From Actinoplanes sp. TFC3 (lineage in GTDB: Bacteria > Actinomycetota > Actinomycetes > Mycobacteriales > Micromonosporaceae), in contig NZ_LOJP01000001.1 in NCBI RefSeq assembly GCF_001553785.1, positions 3,744,273 through 3,808,272 of the forward strand: a stretch of DNA of 64,000 bases, read 5' to 3'. Below the pieces are notes generated by a model. That model was not told the DNA's origin. It saw only the letters and a program-made list of their open reading frames with translations, and made no database searches. The stretch's first letter is position 1; each line of letters begins with the position of its first letter. Position numbers and translations under genes: made by a program. Positions 17,706-27,374 of the stretch are shown piece by piece.

Positions 17706-18308
17706 CTACCCCGGGACCTGGGAGATATGCGTACGCCGATGCCCAGTGATCCGCCGCGTCACGTGCTCGCGCAGCGGCTCGGGGACCTCCCGGTCGGCCA
17801 TGGCCTGCAGGAGCAGGGCGTCGTCCAGCCCGGTGCCGATGAGGTGGTCGAGCAGCGGTTCGTAGCGGTCGGGGCGCTCGCGCAGCAGCTCGGAGACCAG
17901 GCGTAATTCGAGGCGAACCGCTCGTACCTCATGATCGCCGACGGTGACCGGAACCCAGTGCTGCCAGGGACCGCTGCCCGCGCACTCGACCGTGGCGAAG
18001 GGGGTCGGCCACTCGACAGTGCTGAAGCCCACCCGTTCGCCGGACACCACGAACTCGGCGTAGTACTGCTGCGCCCCGGCCAGCCAGTGCGGCGGGTGCA
18101 AGCAGGCGAAATCGGCCAGCGCAGCGGCGCACCGATCGACGTCGCAGCGCTGCGCCACCAGGATGTCCAGATCCCCCACCGGCAGCGACACGCCCTGCAG
18201 AAGCGCAGCTCCGGTGCCCACCAGCCGGTTATCCACAGGCGACGCCGCGGCGATTTGCACTCGATCCAGGACTGTCCGGAGAATCTGCTGTGCTCGCATC
18301 CGATCCAT
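17706..18308 (-). CDS. nucleotidyltransferase-like protein
   Basis: A 200-residue protein with the nucleotidyltransferase-fold signature GTGAALLQGVSLPVGDLDILVA (here shown in part as VGDLDILVA), in which the Asp-x-Asp pair would bind metal. The rest includes HWLAGAQQYYAEFVVSGER and a helical C-terminus with RLVSELLRERPDRYEPLLDHL. This resembles minimal nucleotidyltransferase-fold proteins of unknown substrate. The ATG at 18308 is chosen; another ATG lies three codons in. It is transcribed divergently from the OmpA-domain lipoprotein. Confidence 0.68.
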   Translation of the reverse strand: MDRMRAQQILRTVLDRVQIAAASPVDNRLVGTGAALLQGVSLPVGDLDILVAQRCDVDRCAAALADFACLHPPHWLAGAQQYYAEFVVSGERVGFSTVEWPTPFATVECAGSGPWQHWVPVTVGDHEVRAVRLELRLVSELLRERPDRYEPLLDHLIGTGLDDALLLQAMADREVPEPLREHVTRRITGHRRTHISQVPG

Positions 18309-18350
18309 GCGGTGATCCTGCCGCCCGGGTATGACAGTTCTGGAGGTTCG

Positions 18351-19790
18351 ATGAGGCGCCTGATCACTGTGGCTGTGGCCGTCGCCCTCCTGGCCGGCTG
18401 CTCCGACGACAAGCCGAACCCCCCGCGTGCACAGGCCAGCTCGGCTGCCGCTGCTCCGGCCACCCCCGCAGCCTCTGCGCCGGTGCAGACGCGGCAGGTG
18501 GACGCGGCGGGCGACCTGCTGACCATGAACGTCGGGCCGCTCATCCGCACGGGTGACACGGTCGTGTTCACCGCCGGCACCCGGCTCGACAGTGCCGGGC
18601 CGGTGCAGATCAGCCGGCCCTTCTCGGCGTCTGGCACCACCACGTTCGACGGTGTGCGGCTGGTGGACACCGAGCATCGCCGGGTCTACCTGGCGGCCGA
18701 GGACGGCACGAGCTGCGCCTGCTCCAGCCGGGTGCGCGCCAATCAGGGCGAGACCAAGGCGCTGCGGGCGGCGTTCACGGGGGTGCCGGCCGAGGTGGAC
18801 AAGCTGTCGGTGATGCTGCCGTACGCCGGGGTGTTCGCCGACGTGCCGGTCATGGCCGGTCCCGCACCGGACGACCTGGGCCTCGGGTCGGCTGCTTCGC
18901 TGGTGGCGGACCTGGACGCGTACACCGAACGCCTCGATGTCGGTTTGCGCACCCGGCAGGGCCGCGACGGGGTGGATCTCGACCTCGACACCGACGTGCT
19001 GTTCAAGCTGGACAGCGCGCAGTTGACCGGGCAGGCCAGCAAGACGATCGCCGCCGCGGTCGCCGACATCAAGGCGGCCGGATCGGGCCCGCTCACGGTC
19101 ACCGGGCACACCGACGACTCCGGCACCACCGAGCACAACCAGACCCTGTCGCAGCAGCGAGCCGAAGCCGTGGCGAAGGCGCTGAAGCTACCGAAAGTCC
19201 AATGGCCGACGACAGTGGCGGCCAGGGGCGAGACCCAGCCCGTCGTCCCGAACACCGACGCGGCCAGCCGCGCCCGCAACCGCCGGGTCACCATCGCGTT
19301 CAAGGGCACCCCGAAGCGGCAGACCAAGGACGTGCCGCTGCCCAGGACCAAGGGGGTGCAGGGCAAGTCCCCGCTGTCGGTGAAGCTGCCGCTGAACCGG
19401 GGCACGGTCGGCTTCAGCGTCGGCACAGCCATCCAGCGCGGCGCATTCCTGCAGGTGGACCTGATCGCCACCGCGATGGGCGGCGACGCGACAATCCTCG
19501 ACTTCCTCGGCCAGAGCGTCTTCACCGCCAGAAACGAGTTCGACCCGTACGCCAAGTACGGCGCTGCCGGTGTCCGCCTGCTCGCCGGTGACACGGCGGT
19601 GCTGCCGCTGGACTACGAACGCGAGCCGGGCGATCACCGCTGCCTGTGCGACCGGCTGCTCAACCAGGCAATCCCGGAGGGCAGCAGCCAGAAGCTGTCC
19701 CTGTGGTTCCCGGCACCCCCGGCGGAGGTCAGCACCGTGGCGATCGACGTCCCCGACCGATTACGGCTCACCGACGTGCCGGTGAGCTGA
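18351..19790 (+). CDS. lipoprotein with an OmpA-family peptidoglycan-binding domain
   Basis: A 479-residue lipoprotein (lipobox LLAGC, Cys17) behind a clear TGGAGG site. After an alanine-rich linker and a beta-rich region, residues of about 205-325 form an OmpA C-terminal domain: VLFKLDSAQLTGQASKTI, TVTGHTDDSGTTEHN, LSQQRAEAVAKAL and ASRARNRRVTIAF. These domains bind diaminopimelate in peptidoglycan. A further domain of about 140 residues follows, rich in beta strands, with a CLCDR motif. In a Gram-positive cell this would tether a membrane lipoprotein to the wall; the function is inferred from the domain. Confidence 0.88.
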   Translation: MRRLITVAVAVALLAGCSDDKPNPPRAQASSAAAAPATPAASAPVQTRQVDAAGDLLTMNVGPLIRTGDTVVFTAGTRLDSAGPVQISRPFSASGTTTFDGVRLVDTEHRRVYLAAEDGTSCACSSRVRANQGETKALRAAFTGVPAEVDKLSVMLPYAGVFADVPVMAGPAPDDLGLGSAASLVADLDAYTERLDVGLRTRQGRDGVDLDLDTDVLFKLDSAQLTGQASKTIAAAVADIKAAGSGPLTVTGHTDDSGTTEHNQTLSQQRAEAVAKALKLPKVQWPTTVAARGETQPVVPNTDAASRARNRRVTIAFKGTPKRQTKDVPLPRTKGVQGKSPLSVKLPLNRGTVGFSVGTAIQRGAFLQVDLIATAMGGDATILDFLGQSVFTARNEFDPYAKYGAAGVRLLAGDTAVLPLDYEREPGDHRCLCDRLLNQAIPEGSSQKLSLWFPAPPAEVSTVAIDVPDRLRLTDVPVS

Positions 19791-19939
19791 CCGTACAGCC
19801 GATCCAGCACTGTCAATGCGGCCATTGTGGAACGCCCGGCGGTGATCGAGGCTGTCGGGTGGTGCCAGGGCACGCTCCAAGGCACCGGCCCTTGCTGCCT
19901 CTTGCTTCACCGCCTCCGGGCGCGCGGAATGGACGTTGG

Positions 19940-21046
19940 ATGACCTTGCTCAGGCGTGTTTCGATCTCCACCCTGGCTGCTGTGCTCGCGGGCTCAGTGG
20001 TGTCCGGGCCGGCTCAAGCTGCCCTGGACCCGGCTGCTGTGGCTGCTGTTGTGGCTTCCGCGGCGGATGCTGCGGCCTCCTCGGCTCCCGTTTCCACCGG
20101 CGGGGGTGTTGTTGAACGGGCCGCCGCTGTGGCTGCGGGGAACGCGGGGTCGCCGGCGGTTCTGCGGGCTCGGGCTGCGGTGGCTGAGGACTATTGGACG
20201 GCTGCTCGCAAGGCTTCGGCTACGCCTGCTGACCTGCCCTCGGCTTCTTCAGCCTTTTCGGCTTCGCCCTCGTCGCCGGCTTCGCGCGGGGGCTCGGCGG
20301 TTGCCGGGGCGCGGCCGCGTGCCGGGACGTCCGGGAGCTTCGCCGGGGTGGGGCCGTCGGGGATCCGGACGCTCGATGCGACCACGGACAGCATGACCGG
20401 GCGGATCTTCTTCGTCGACGACAAGGGCGAGAACCGGTCCTGTTCGGGCAGCACCATCAACAGCAACGGCAAGCGCATCGTGTTCACCGCCGGCCACTGC
20501 GTGCACGGCGGCGGATCGGGGCGGACCTGGTTCGACGTCAGCCGCTGGATCTTCGAACCGGCCTACCACAACGGTTCGCCGTACGGAACGTGGACGGCCC
20601 AGTCGCTGTGGACCAAGACCGGCTGGATCAACGACGCGAACCGCTCGTACGATGTGGCCGCCGCGGTGATGCAGGACAAGGATGGCAAGCACATCGTTGA
20701 CGTGGTCGGTGGGCAGGGCATCCGCTGGGGCTCCGGCTACAACCGCGCGGAGACCATGCTGGGTTACCCGTCGGCTGCACCGTACAACGGCACCAAGCTG
20801 ATCACCTGCCCCGGCGCCACCGCGGATGACGGTGGCTTCCCGATGCTGGAGTGCACCATGACCGGCGGCGCCAGCGGCGGCCCCTGGCTGGACGAGTATG
20901 GCGTCCGCAACTGGGCGTACGTGAACGGCGTCAGCAGCTGGCAGTTCTGGCGCGACGGCGACCAGAGCAAGGTGTACAAATGGCAGTCGCCGTACTTCAG
21001 CGACGACACCGCCGGCAGCCTGTTCAACCTGGTCAAGGACAAGTAG
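19940..21046 (+). CDS. secreted trypsin-like serine protease
   Basis: A 368-residue protein with an N-terminal signal peptide (cleavage expected after GPAQA, residue 27) and an alanine/serine-rich propeptide that contains AEDYWTAARKASATP. The chymotrypsin-fold triad is visible: His186 in TAGHC, Asp238 in RSYDVAAAV and Ser312 in GGASGGPW. Cysteines at 168/187 and 290/305 could form disulphides. The ATG at 19940 is used because it begins a standard signal peptide. Specificity cannot be inferred. Confidence 0.9.
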   Translation: MTLLRRVSISTLAAVLAGSVVSGPAQAALDPAAVAAVVASAADAAASSAPVSTGGGVVERAAAVAAGNAGSPAVLRARAAVAEDYWTAARKASATPADLPSASSAFSASPSSPASRGGSAVAGARPRAGTSGSFAGVGPSGIRTLDATTDSMTGRIFFVDDKGENRSCSGSTINSNGKRIVFTAGHCVHGGGSGRTWFDVSRWIFEPAYHNGSPYGTWTAQSLWTKTGWINDANRSYDVAAAVMQDKDGKHIVDVVGGQGIRWGSGYNRAETMLGYPSAAPYNGTKLITCPGATADDGGFPMLECTMTGGASGGPWLDEYGVRNWAYVNGVSSWQFWRDGDQSKVYKWQSPYFSDDTAGSLFNLVKDK

Positions 21047-21062
21047 GGGCCGGGGGCGCTGC

Positions 21063-21545
<483 letters not shown>

Positions 21546-21878
21546 CAGGGTCGACCAGTCAGCAGGCGTTGCATGCCGAGGACCTTGCCCGCGAGTCCGG
21601 GGAGTCGGCCAGAAGCTCGGCCGAGCACGCGGCAAAGGCCCTGCGGGTCAGCGCTGACGTGCACGACTCGGCCGCTGCGCTGCACGACGACGCTGTGGAA
21701 GCCGGGATGGGTGACCCGGAGGTCCACCGCCGGCGGGCCAGCTTACATCGCGAGCGCGCCCAAGCCGATCGGGACGAGCCCCACCGCGACGACCGCCAAG
21801 CCCACCCCACCGGCAATGCTTGAGCGCCCAGCAGTCAGTCAAGCCACCGCACCAGGCGACCAGGCGCATGCTGGATCA

Positions 21879-21910
21879 GCGGCGGGCAAGGGGCGCCGCC
21901 CGCCCGCCGC
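21879..21910. terminator. hairpin between convergent genes
   Basis: A 9-bp stem, GCGGCGGGC (21879-21887) with GCCCGCCGC (21902-21910), and a 14-base loop. It lies between the charged helical protein and the end of the inositol operon and could stop transcription in both directions. Confidence 0.5.
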
Positions 21911-21934
21911 CCGTCACAACAGCCACCCGCGACC

Positions 21935-22939
21935 TCAGCTGTACAACCCCGGCCGATCCATCAGAGAAACCTCAACCCGCTCCCCCGTCCGCAACGCAGC
22001 CACCGCAGCGTCCGACACCACAGCCGCCGCGTACCCATCCCAAGCGCTCGGCCCTTCAGCCACCCCACCGGCCACCGAGTCGAGCCACTCCTGCAGCTCG
22101 ATGTCGTAGGCCCGGGCGAATCGTTCGCGCCAGTCAAGGGGTACCGGGGTGCTGGTTCGCCCGTCGGCTCGCACGGTTACCGGCACCGGGGAGCTCAGCG
22201 TCGCCGTTCCGTTCTCGCCCACCACTTCGCCGCGGATGTCGTAGCCGTAGCGGATGTTCACCGACAGCTCGATGTCGATCAGGGCGCCATCGGCGGTTTC
22301 CAGCAGGAGGAGCAGGGGGTCCTGCAGGTCACCGCCGTTGCGGTTGCGGCGGGGCTTGAAGACCTGCGCCGCTACGATCTCCGAGCCGAACAGCCAGCGG
22401 ACCATGTCGATCTCGTGGACCGCGGTGTCGGTGATGATGCTTTCCTTGTCGTAGAAGCCGGGCACCCCCGCGTTGCGGTGCGCGCAGTGCATCATCAGCG
22501 GGGTTCCGATCTGCCCGCTGTCGACTGCGGCTTGCAACGACTGGTAGGCGGGGTCGTACCGGCGCATGTAGCCGACCTGGACCAGCCGCGAACCGTGAGC
22601 AGCTTCCGCCTCGACGATGCGGCGGCAGGCTTCCTGCGTGGTGGCCAGCGGCTTCTCGCAGAACACCGGCTTGCCTGCGGCGATGCACGCCAGCACGTAC
22701 TGCTCGTGGGTGGGTCCCCAGGAGCAAACGACCACGGCGTCCACCTGCGGGTGGGCGATCAGCTCCTCGCCGGTCACATGCACCGTCGCGCCGGGCAGCC
22801 CCTCGGCCACCCGCTCGGCCAGGTCCACGTCCACGTCGCTGACCGCGGTGACGCTCGCGCCGGCCAGCACGCGGGTGAGCCGGCGCAAGTGGTCCTGGCC
22901 GATCATGCCGGTGCCGATCAACCCCACCCGTACGACCAC
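21935..22939 (-). CDS. iolG: inositol 2-dehydrogenase, Gfo/Idh/MocA family
   Basis: A 334-residue NAD-dependent dehydrogenase. The Rossmann motif GLIGTGMIGQDH is at the N-terminus, and the family lysine is in CEKPLA (about residues 94-99). Segments VGYMRRYDPAYQSLQ and TDTAVHEIDMVRWLFGSE (catalytic Asp/His region) are characteristic of myo-inositol 2-dehydrogenase. It oxidises myo-inositol to scyllo-inosose. The GTG at 22939 follows the ABC ATPase stop by two bases. It is the last gene of the leftward operon. Confidence 0.88.
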   Translation of the reverse strand: MVVRVGLIGTGMIGQDHLRRLTRVLAGASVTAVSDVDVDLAERVAEGLPGATVHVTGEELIAHPQVDAVVVCSWGPTHEQYVLACIAAGKPVFCEKPLATTQEACRRIVEAEAAHGSRLVQVGYMRRYDPAYQSLQAAVDSGQIGTPLMMHCAHRNAGVPGFYDKESIITDTAVHEIDMVRWLFGSEIVAAQVFKPRRNRNGGDLQDPLLLLLETADGALIDIELSVNIRYGYDIRGEVVGENGTATLSSPVPVTVRADGRTSTPVPLDWRERFARAYDIELQEWLDSVAGGVAEGPSAWDGYAAAVVSDAAVAALRTGERVEVSLMDRPGLYS

Positions 22940-22940
22940 G

Positions 22941-23720
22941 TCAGCGCCCCAGCTCGTGCGACAGCTCGGCCAGTTCCTCGCCGCCGGCCATCTGGGTGGT
23001 CAGCTCGTCGAGGGTGACCTCGGCGCGGGGCTTGTCGAGCACGGCGGCTCCCAGTTTGAGGATGATGAAGTGGTCACCGACCAGGTACGCGTGGTGCGGG
23101 TTGTGGGTGATGAAGACGACCCCGAGACCGGCGTCGCGCGCGGCCGCCACGTATTTGAGGACCACTCCCGACTGCTTGACACCCAGCGCGGCGGTTGGCT
23201 CGTCGAGGATCAGGACGCGGGCACCGAAATAGACCGCGCGGGCGATGGCCACGCATTGGCGCTGGCCACCTGAGAGCGTACCGATGGGCTGGTTGATGTC
23301 GTTGACGATGATCCCCATCTTGCGCAACTCTTCGTCGGCGATCCGTTTCATGTCCTTGATCTTCATGCCGGAGAGAAACCCGGACAGCGGGAACGTGCCC
23401 GCGGTCAGCTCGGCGCCGAGGAAGAAGTTGCGCCAGACCTCCATGAGCGGCACCACGGCCAGGTCCTGGTAGACCGTTGCGATGCCGCGATCCAGGGCCT
23501 CGCGCGGGGAGGCAAAGGTGGCCGGCGAGCCGTCCACGGTCATGACCCCGCAGCTGTGCGGGTGCAGGCCGGACATGATTTTGATCAGGGTGGACTTGCC
23601 GGCGCCGTTGTCGCCCAGCACGCAGGTCACCTCGCCGGCGTGGACGCTGAGGCTGACGTCGTGCAACGCGCTCACGGCACCGTAGCTCTTGCCCACGCCG
23701 GACATCTCGATGAGCGTCAT
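22941..23720 (-). CDS. sugar-type ABC importer ATPase (probable inositol transporter)
   Basis: A 259-residue single ATPase domain with Walker [13 protein letters not shown]-loop [12 protein letters not shown], signature [14 protein letters not shown] and Walker [12 protein letters not shown]. It has one domain rather than the doubled form of RbsA-type proteins. The ATG at 23720 overlaps the permease stop by four bases. Placement between the permease and iolG indicates inositol uptake. Confidence 0.92.
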   Translation of the reverse strand: MTLIEMSGVGKSYGAVSALHDVSLSVHAGEVTCVLGDNGAGKSTLIKIMSGLHPHSCGVMTVDGSPATFASPREALDRGIATVYQDLAVVPLMEVWRNFFLGAELTAGTFPLSGFLSGMKIKDMKRIADEELRKMGIIVNDINQPIGTLSGGQRQCVAIARAVYFGARVLILDEPTAALGVKQSGVVLKYVAAARDAGLGVVFITHNPHHAYLVGDHFIILKLGAAVLDKPRAEVTLDELTTQMAGGEELAELSHELGR

Positions 23721-24784
23721 GCCGTCCTCCGGGCCGTGGCCATCTTCTTGATGTACAGGTTGACCAGCACCGCGAGCAGCAGCATCACGCCCAGGAAGGC
23801 CTTGAACCAGTTGGGGTCCCAGCCGGCGTACACGATGCCCAGGTTGGTCATGCCGAAGATGAACGCGCCGATCGCCACGCCCGCGGCGTTGCCGAAGCCG
23901 CCGGTCAGCAGCGTGCCGCCGACCACCGCGGCGATGATGTAGAGGAACTCGTTGCCCACGCCGTTGCCCGCCTGCAGCGTGTTGAAGCGGAACAGCGTGT
24001 GCATGCCGACGAACCACCCCAGAAACGACACTGCCATGAACAGCCCGATTTTGGTACGAACAACCGGTACGCCCACAGCCCGCGCGCTGTCCGGCGCCCC
24101 GCCCACTGCGTACACCCAGTTACCCACCCGCGCCCGGGTCAGGATCCACGTGGCCACAGCGACGAACAACACCCACCAGATGACCGTGATCCACACCGTC
24201 ACCGGCCCGGCCTTGAAGCTGGAGCTGAAGATCGCGCCCAGCGAGTCGTAGCCGTCGATCCCGCTGATGTCCGGGCTGGTGACCGAGCCGGTGACCAGCT
24301 TCGTCACGCCCAGGTTGGCGCCCTGCAGCACGAAGAACGTGCCCAGCGTGATCAGGAAGCTGGGGATGCCGGTGCGCATCACCAGCCAGCCGTTCACGAA
24401 GCCGACGAACAGGCAGAAGATCAGCGACAGCAGCGCGCCGATCCACAGGTTGACGCCGAACCACCAGCAGAACATCGAGGAGACCAGCCCCGCCGACGTG
24501 GTGATCACGCCGGCCGACAGGTCGAACTCACCGCCGATCATCAGCAGGCCCACGCCCACGGCCACGATGCCGATCGTCGACGCCTGGTAGAGCACCGTGA
24601 AGAACGACTCCGCCGAGCGGAACGCCGGCGCCGCGGCCAGGAAGAACACGAAGATGACCAGGGCCGCTACCAGCGCACCCACCTCGGGGCGCACCAGCAG
24701 GCGGTTGCCGATGCTGCTGCGCGGGCGCACCGGTTGCTCGGGCGACGCCGGGACGGGCGGCGCCGCCCGCACGCTGTGGCTCAT
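23717..24784 (-). CDS. sugar-type ABC importer permease (probable inositol transporter)
   Basis: A 355-residue membrane protein of the ribose/xylose/inositol permease family, with about 8 to 10 helices. Family segments are [32 protein letters not shown] and [19 protein letters not shown]. It has an N-terminal cytoplasmic extension of about 30 residues. It overlaps the ATPase gene by four bases and starts 13 bases after the binding-protein gene stop. Confidence 0.93.
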   Translation of the reverse strand: MSHSVRAAPPVPASPEQPVRPRSSIGNRLLVRPEVGALVAALVIFVFFLAAAPAFRSAESFFTVLYQASTIGIVAVGVGLLMIGGEFDLSAGVITTSAGLVSSMFCWWFGVNLWIGALLSLIFCLFVGFVNGWLVMRTGIPSFLITLGTFFVLQGANLGVTKLVTGSVTSPDISGIDGYDSLGAIFSSSFKAGPVTVWITVIWWVLFVAVATWILTRARVGNWVYAVGGAPDSARAVGVPVVRTKIGLFMAVSFLGWFVGMHTLFRFNTLQAGNGVGNEFLYIIAAVVGGTLLTGGFGNAAGVAIGAFIFGMTNLGIVYAGWDPNWFKAFLGVMLLLAVLVNLYIKKMATARRTA

Positions 24785-24797
24785 GTCAGGCTCCTGA

Positions 24798-25790
24798 TCA
24801 GCGCGTGTTGTTCTTGGTGAACGGCAGGATCGTGGCGATGTTGGCCTTGTCGACGAACGACGGGCCGGTCAGAACCGGGCGACCGCCGCCGATGTCGTTG
24901 CCGTTCTTGAGGTACAGGTAGAGCGAGCTGACCGCGAGGTAACCCTGCGCGTACGGCTGCTGGTCCACCGAGAACTCGATCTTGCCATCCTGCACGTTCT
25001 GCGCCACCTGCTGGTCCAGGTCGAACGTGGCGACCTTGGCCGACGTACCGGCCTGCTCCTGGGCCTTGATGGTGTCCAGGGCCACCTGCGAGTTGAGCGT
25101 CAGCACGTAGTCGATCGACTTGTCCTGGGCCAGCTTGGCTTGCAGCGTCGAGGTCACCGCGGCGTCATCAGCCCCGTTGACCTGCAAGTTCTCGGTGCCG
25201 GGGACCTTGCTTCTGAGACCCGCGCAGCGCGCTTCGAGCGACACCGAACCCTGCTGGTGGATCACGCACAGCGGGTGCTTGGCCCCGCCCGCGGCGATCT
25301 TCTCGCCCGCCGACTCACCGGCTAGGGTCTCGTCGGAGCCGAAGTACATCAGCGCGCCGAGCTGCTTGTACTGCTCGATGCCGGCGTTCAGCCCGACCAC
25401 CGGGATCTTGGCCTCGGTGGCCGTCTTGACCGCCCCGGCCAGCGCGTTCGGGGTCACCAGGGTGGTCGCGATGCCGTTGACCTTGGAGTCCACGGCGTTC
25501 TGGATCAGTACTGCTTGCTTGGCCGCGTCCGGGTCGTTGGAGTACTTGAGCGTGACGCCCTCGTCCTTCGCGGCCTGCTCGGCCCCGGCGCGCACCTTGT
25601 CCCAGAACGCGTCACCGGGGGTCTCGTGCGTCACGAAGGCGATCGTGTAGCCGGAGCTGCCCGGGGCGTTGCCGCCACCGCCGCCGTCGCTGTCGTCGGA
25701 CTTGTCCCGGCCACCGCTGCTGCACGCGGTCGCGGACAGGGCCACCACGGCCGCCAGCGCGACGAACCGGCCAGCTCGGATGAAAGTCAT
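24798..25790 (-). CDS. sugar-type ABC importer substrate-binding lipoprotein
   Basis: A 330-residue periplasmic-binding-type protein (type 1 fold) with lipobox SATAC (Cys23) and a short Gly/Asp-rich linker. YTIAFVTHETPGDAFWDKVR and YFGSDETLAGESAGEKIA are typical of the ribose/inositol-binding family. An AGTCAT start region is preceded by TGGAGGCATGC, a strong ribosome site. It is the extracytoplasmic receptor of the importer encoded downstream; inositol as ligand is inferred from neighbours. Confidence 0.9.
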   Translation of the reverse strand: MTFIRAGRFVALAAVVALSATACSSGGRDKSDDSDGGGGGNAPGSSGYTIAFVTHETPGDAFWDKVRAGAEQAAKDEGVTLKYSNDPDAAKQAVLIQNAVDSKVNGIATTLVTPNALAGAVKTATEAKIPVVGLNAGIEQYKQLGALMYFGSDETLAGESAGEKIAAGGAKHPLCVIHQQGSVSLEARCAGLRSKVPGTENLQVNGADDAAVTSTLQAKLAQDKSIDYVLTLNSQVALDTIKAQEQAGTSAKVATFDLDQQVAQNVQDGKIEFSVDQQPYAQGYLAVSSLYLYLKNGNDIGGGRPVLTGPSFVDKANIATILPFTKNNTR

Positions 25791-25805
25791 GCATGCCTCC
25801 AGTGA

Positions 25806-27302
25806 TCAACTTGCCGTCGGGAAGTGTAAGGAAGCATCGGGGGCGGCTGCGACCTGCGGCCAGCGAGAGGTGACAACCTTGCCTCGGGTATAGAAGGAGA
25901 TCCCCTCGGGCCCGTGGATGTGCCGGTCGCCGAAGAGCGAGTCCTTCCAGCCACCGAAGGAGTAGTACGCCATCGGCACCGGAATGGGCACGTTGATGCC
26001 GATCATGCCAACTTTGACGCCGCGCTGGAAGGTCCGGGCCGCCTCGCCGCTGCTGGTGAAGATGGCGGTGCCGTTGCCGTACGGGTTGGCGTTGATCAGC
26101 TCGATCGCTGCTTCGACGGTGCCGGCGCGCACCACCGACAGCACCGGGCCGAAGATCTCCTCGGTGTAGACGTCCATGGCCGGGGCGACCTGGTCGAGCA
26201 CTGTCGGGCCGACGAAGAAGCCGTCCTCGTACCCGGCAACGCGCAGCCCCCGGCCGTCGAGCAGGACTTTGGCTCCTTGCGCTTCGCCCGTACCGATCAA
26301 ACTCTCGATCCGCTCGCGGGCCGCCGCCGTGACCACCGGGCCCATCTCGCTGCGCGGATCGCGGCCCGGACCGACCACCACCTCACCCGCCTTGCGCGTG
26401 ACCAGCTCCATCAGCGGGTCACCGGCGCCACCCACCGCAACCGCCGCCGAGATCGCCATGCAGCGCTCCCCGGCCGAGCCGAATGCCGCGGCCGAGAGGT
26501 GGTTCGCGGCGAAGTCGAGGTCGGCATCGGGCAGCACGATGGCGTGGTTCTTGGCCCCGCCGAGCGCCTGCACCCGCTTGCCCGCCGCCGACGCCTGCTG
26601 GTGGATGTAGCGGGCGATCGGCGTGGACCCTACGAACGAGACGGCCGCCACATCCGGGTGCTGCAGCAGCGCGTCGACGGCCACCCGATCGCCGTGCACC
26701 ACGTTGAAGACGCCGTCCGGCAGCCCCGCCTTGCGCCACAGCTCGGCGATGAAGTTCGAGGCCGACGGGTCGCGCTCGCTGGGCTTGAGCACGAAGGTGT
26801 TACCGCACGCAATGGCGACCGGGTACATCCACATGGGCACCATGACGGGGAAGTTGAACGGGGTGATGCCCGCGCACACCCCGAGCGGCTCGCGGAAGCT
26901 GAACACGTCCACGCCGGTGGAGGCCTGGTCGGAATACTCGCCCTTGAGCAGCTGCGGAAGCCCGCACGCGAACTCGATGACCTCCAGGCCGCGCTGCACC
27001 TCCCCGGCCGCGTCGCTGAGCACCTTGCCGTGCTCGTCCGAGACGATCTCGGCCAGCCGGTCGACGTTCGCGTTCACCAGCTCACGGAAGGCGAACAACA
27101 CCTTGGTCCGCGCACTGAGCGACGATTGACTCCACGAGACGAACGCTTCCCTGGCCGCCGCCACCGCCGCTTCGACATCGCCCGGATCGGCCAGCGCCAC
27201 CTCGTGCTGACGCTGCCCGGTTGCCGGATTGAACACATCCCCGCTGCGCGTCGCACCGCCCGCGGTCAGCCGCCCGGCGATCCAGTGCTCGATGAAAGAC
27301 AT
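25806..27302 (-). CDS. mmsA: methylmalonate-semialdehyde dehydrogenase (CoA-acylating)
   Basis: A 498-residue aldehyde dehydrogenase of the MmsA/IolA type. The catalytic cysteine is Cys281 in SAGERCMAIS, and the family asparagine is in TPFNFPVMVP (about 150). It converts malonate or methylmalonate semialdehyde to acetyl- or propionyl-CoA, the last step of inositol catabolism (where it is called IolA) and a step of valine catabolism. Its position between iolB and the inositol importer supports the first role. Confidence 0.94.
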   Translation of the reverse strand: MSFIEHWIAGRLTAGGATRSGDVFNPATGQRQHEVALADPGDVEAAVAAAREAFVSWSQSSLSARTKVLFAFRELVNANVDRLAEIVSDEHGKVLSDAAGEVQRGLEVIEFACGLPQLLKGEYSDQASTGVDVFSFREPLGVCAGITPFNFPVMVPMWMYPVAIACGNTFVLKPSERDPSASNFIAELWRKAGLPDGVFNVVHGDRVAVDALLQHPDVAAVSFVGSTPIARYIHQQASAAGKRVQALGGAKNHAIVLPDADLDFAANHLSAAAFGSAGERCMAISAAVAVGGAGDPLMELVTRKAGEVVVGPGRDPRSEMGPVVTAAARERIESLIGTGEAQGAKVLLDGRGLRVAGYEDGFFVGPTVLDQVAPAMDVYTEEIFGPVLSVVRAGTVEAAIELINANPYGNGTAIFTSSGEAARTFQRGVKVGMIGINVPIPVPMAYYSFGGWKDSLFGDRHIHGPEGISFYTRGKVVTSRWPQVAAAPDASLHFPTAS

Positions 27303-27374
27303 GAGCCAACCCTTTCAGAGGTACGTCCGCTGCTGGCGTTTCTGCGCCTCATACTGCGAGCGTGCCGCCCGGCC

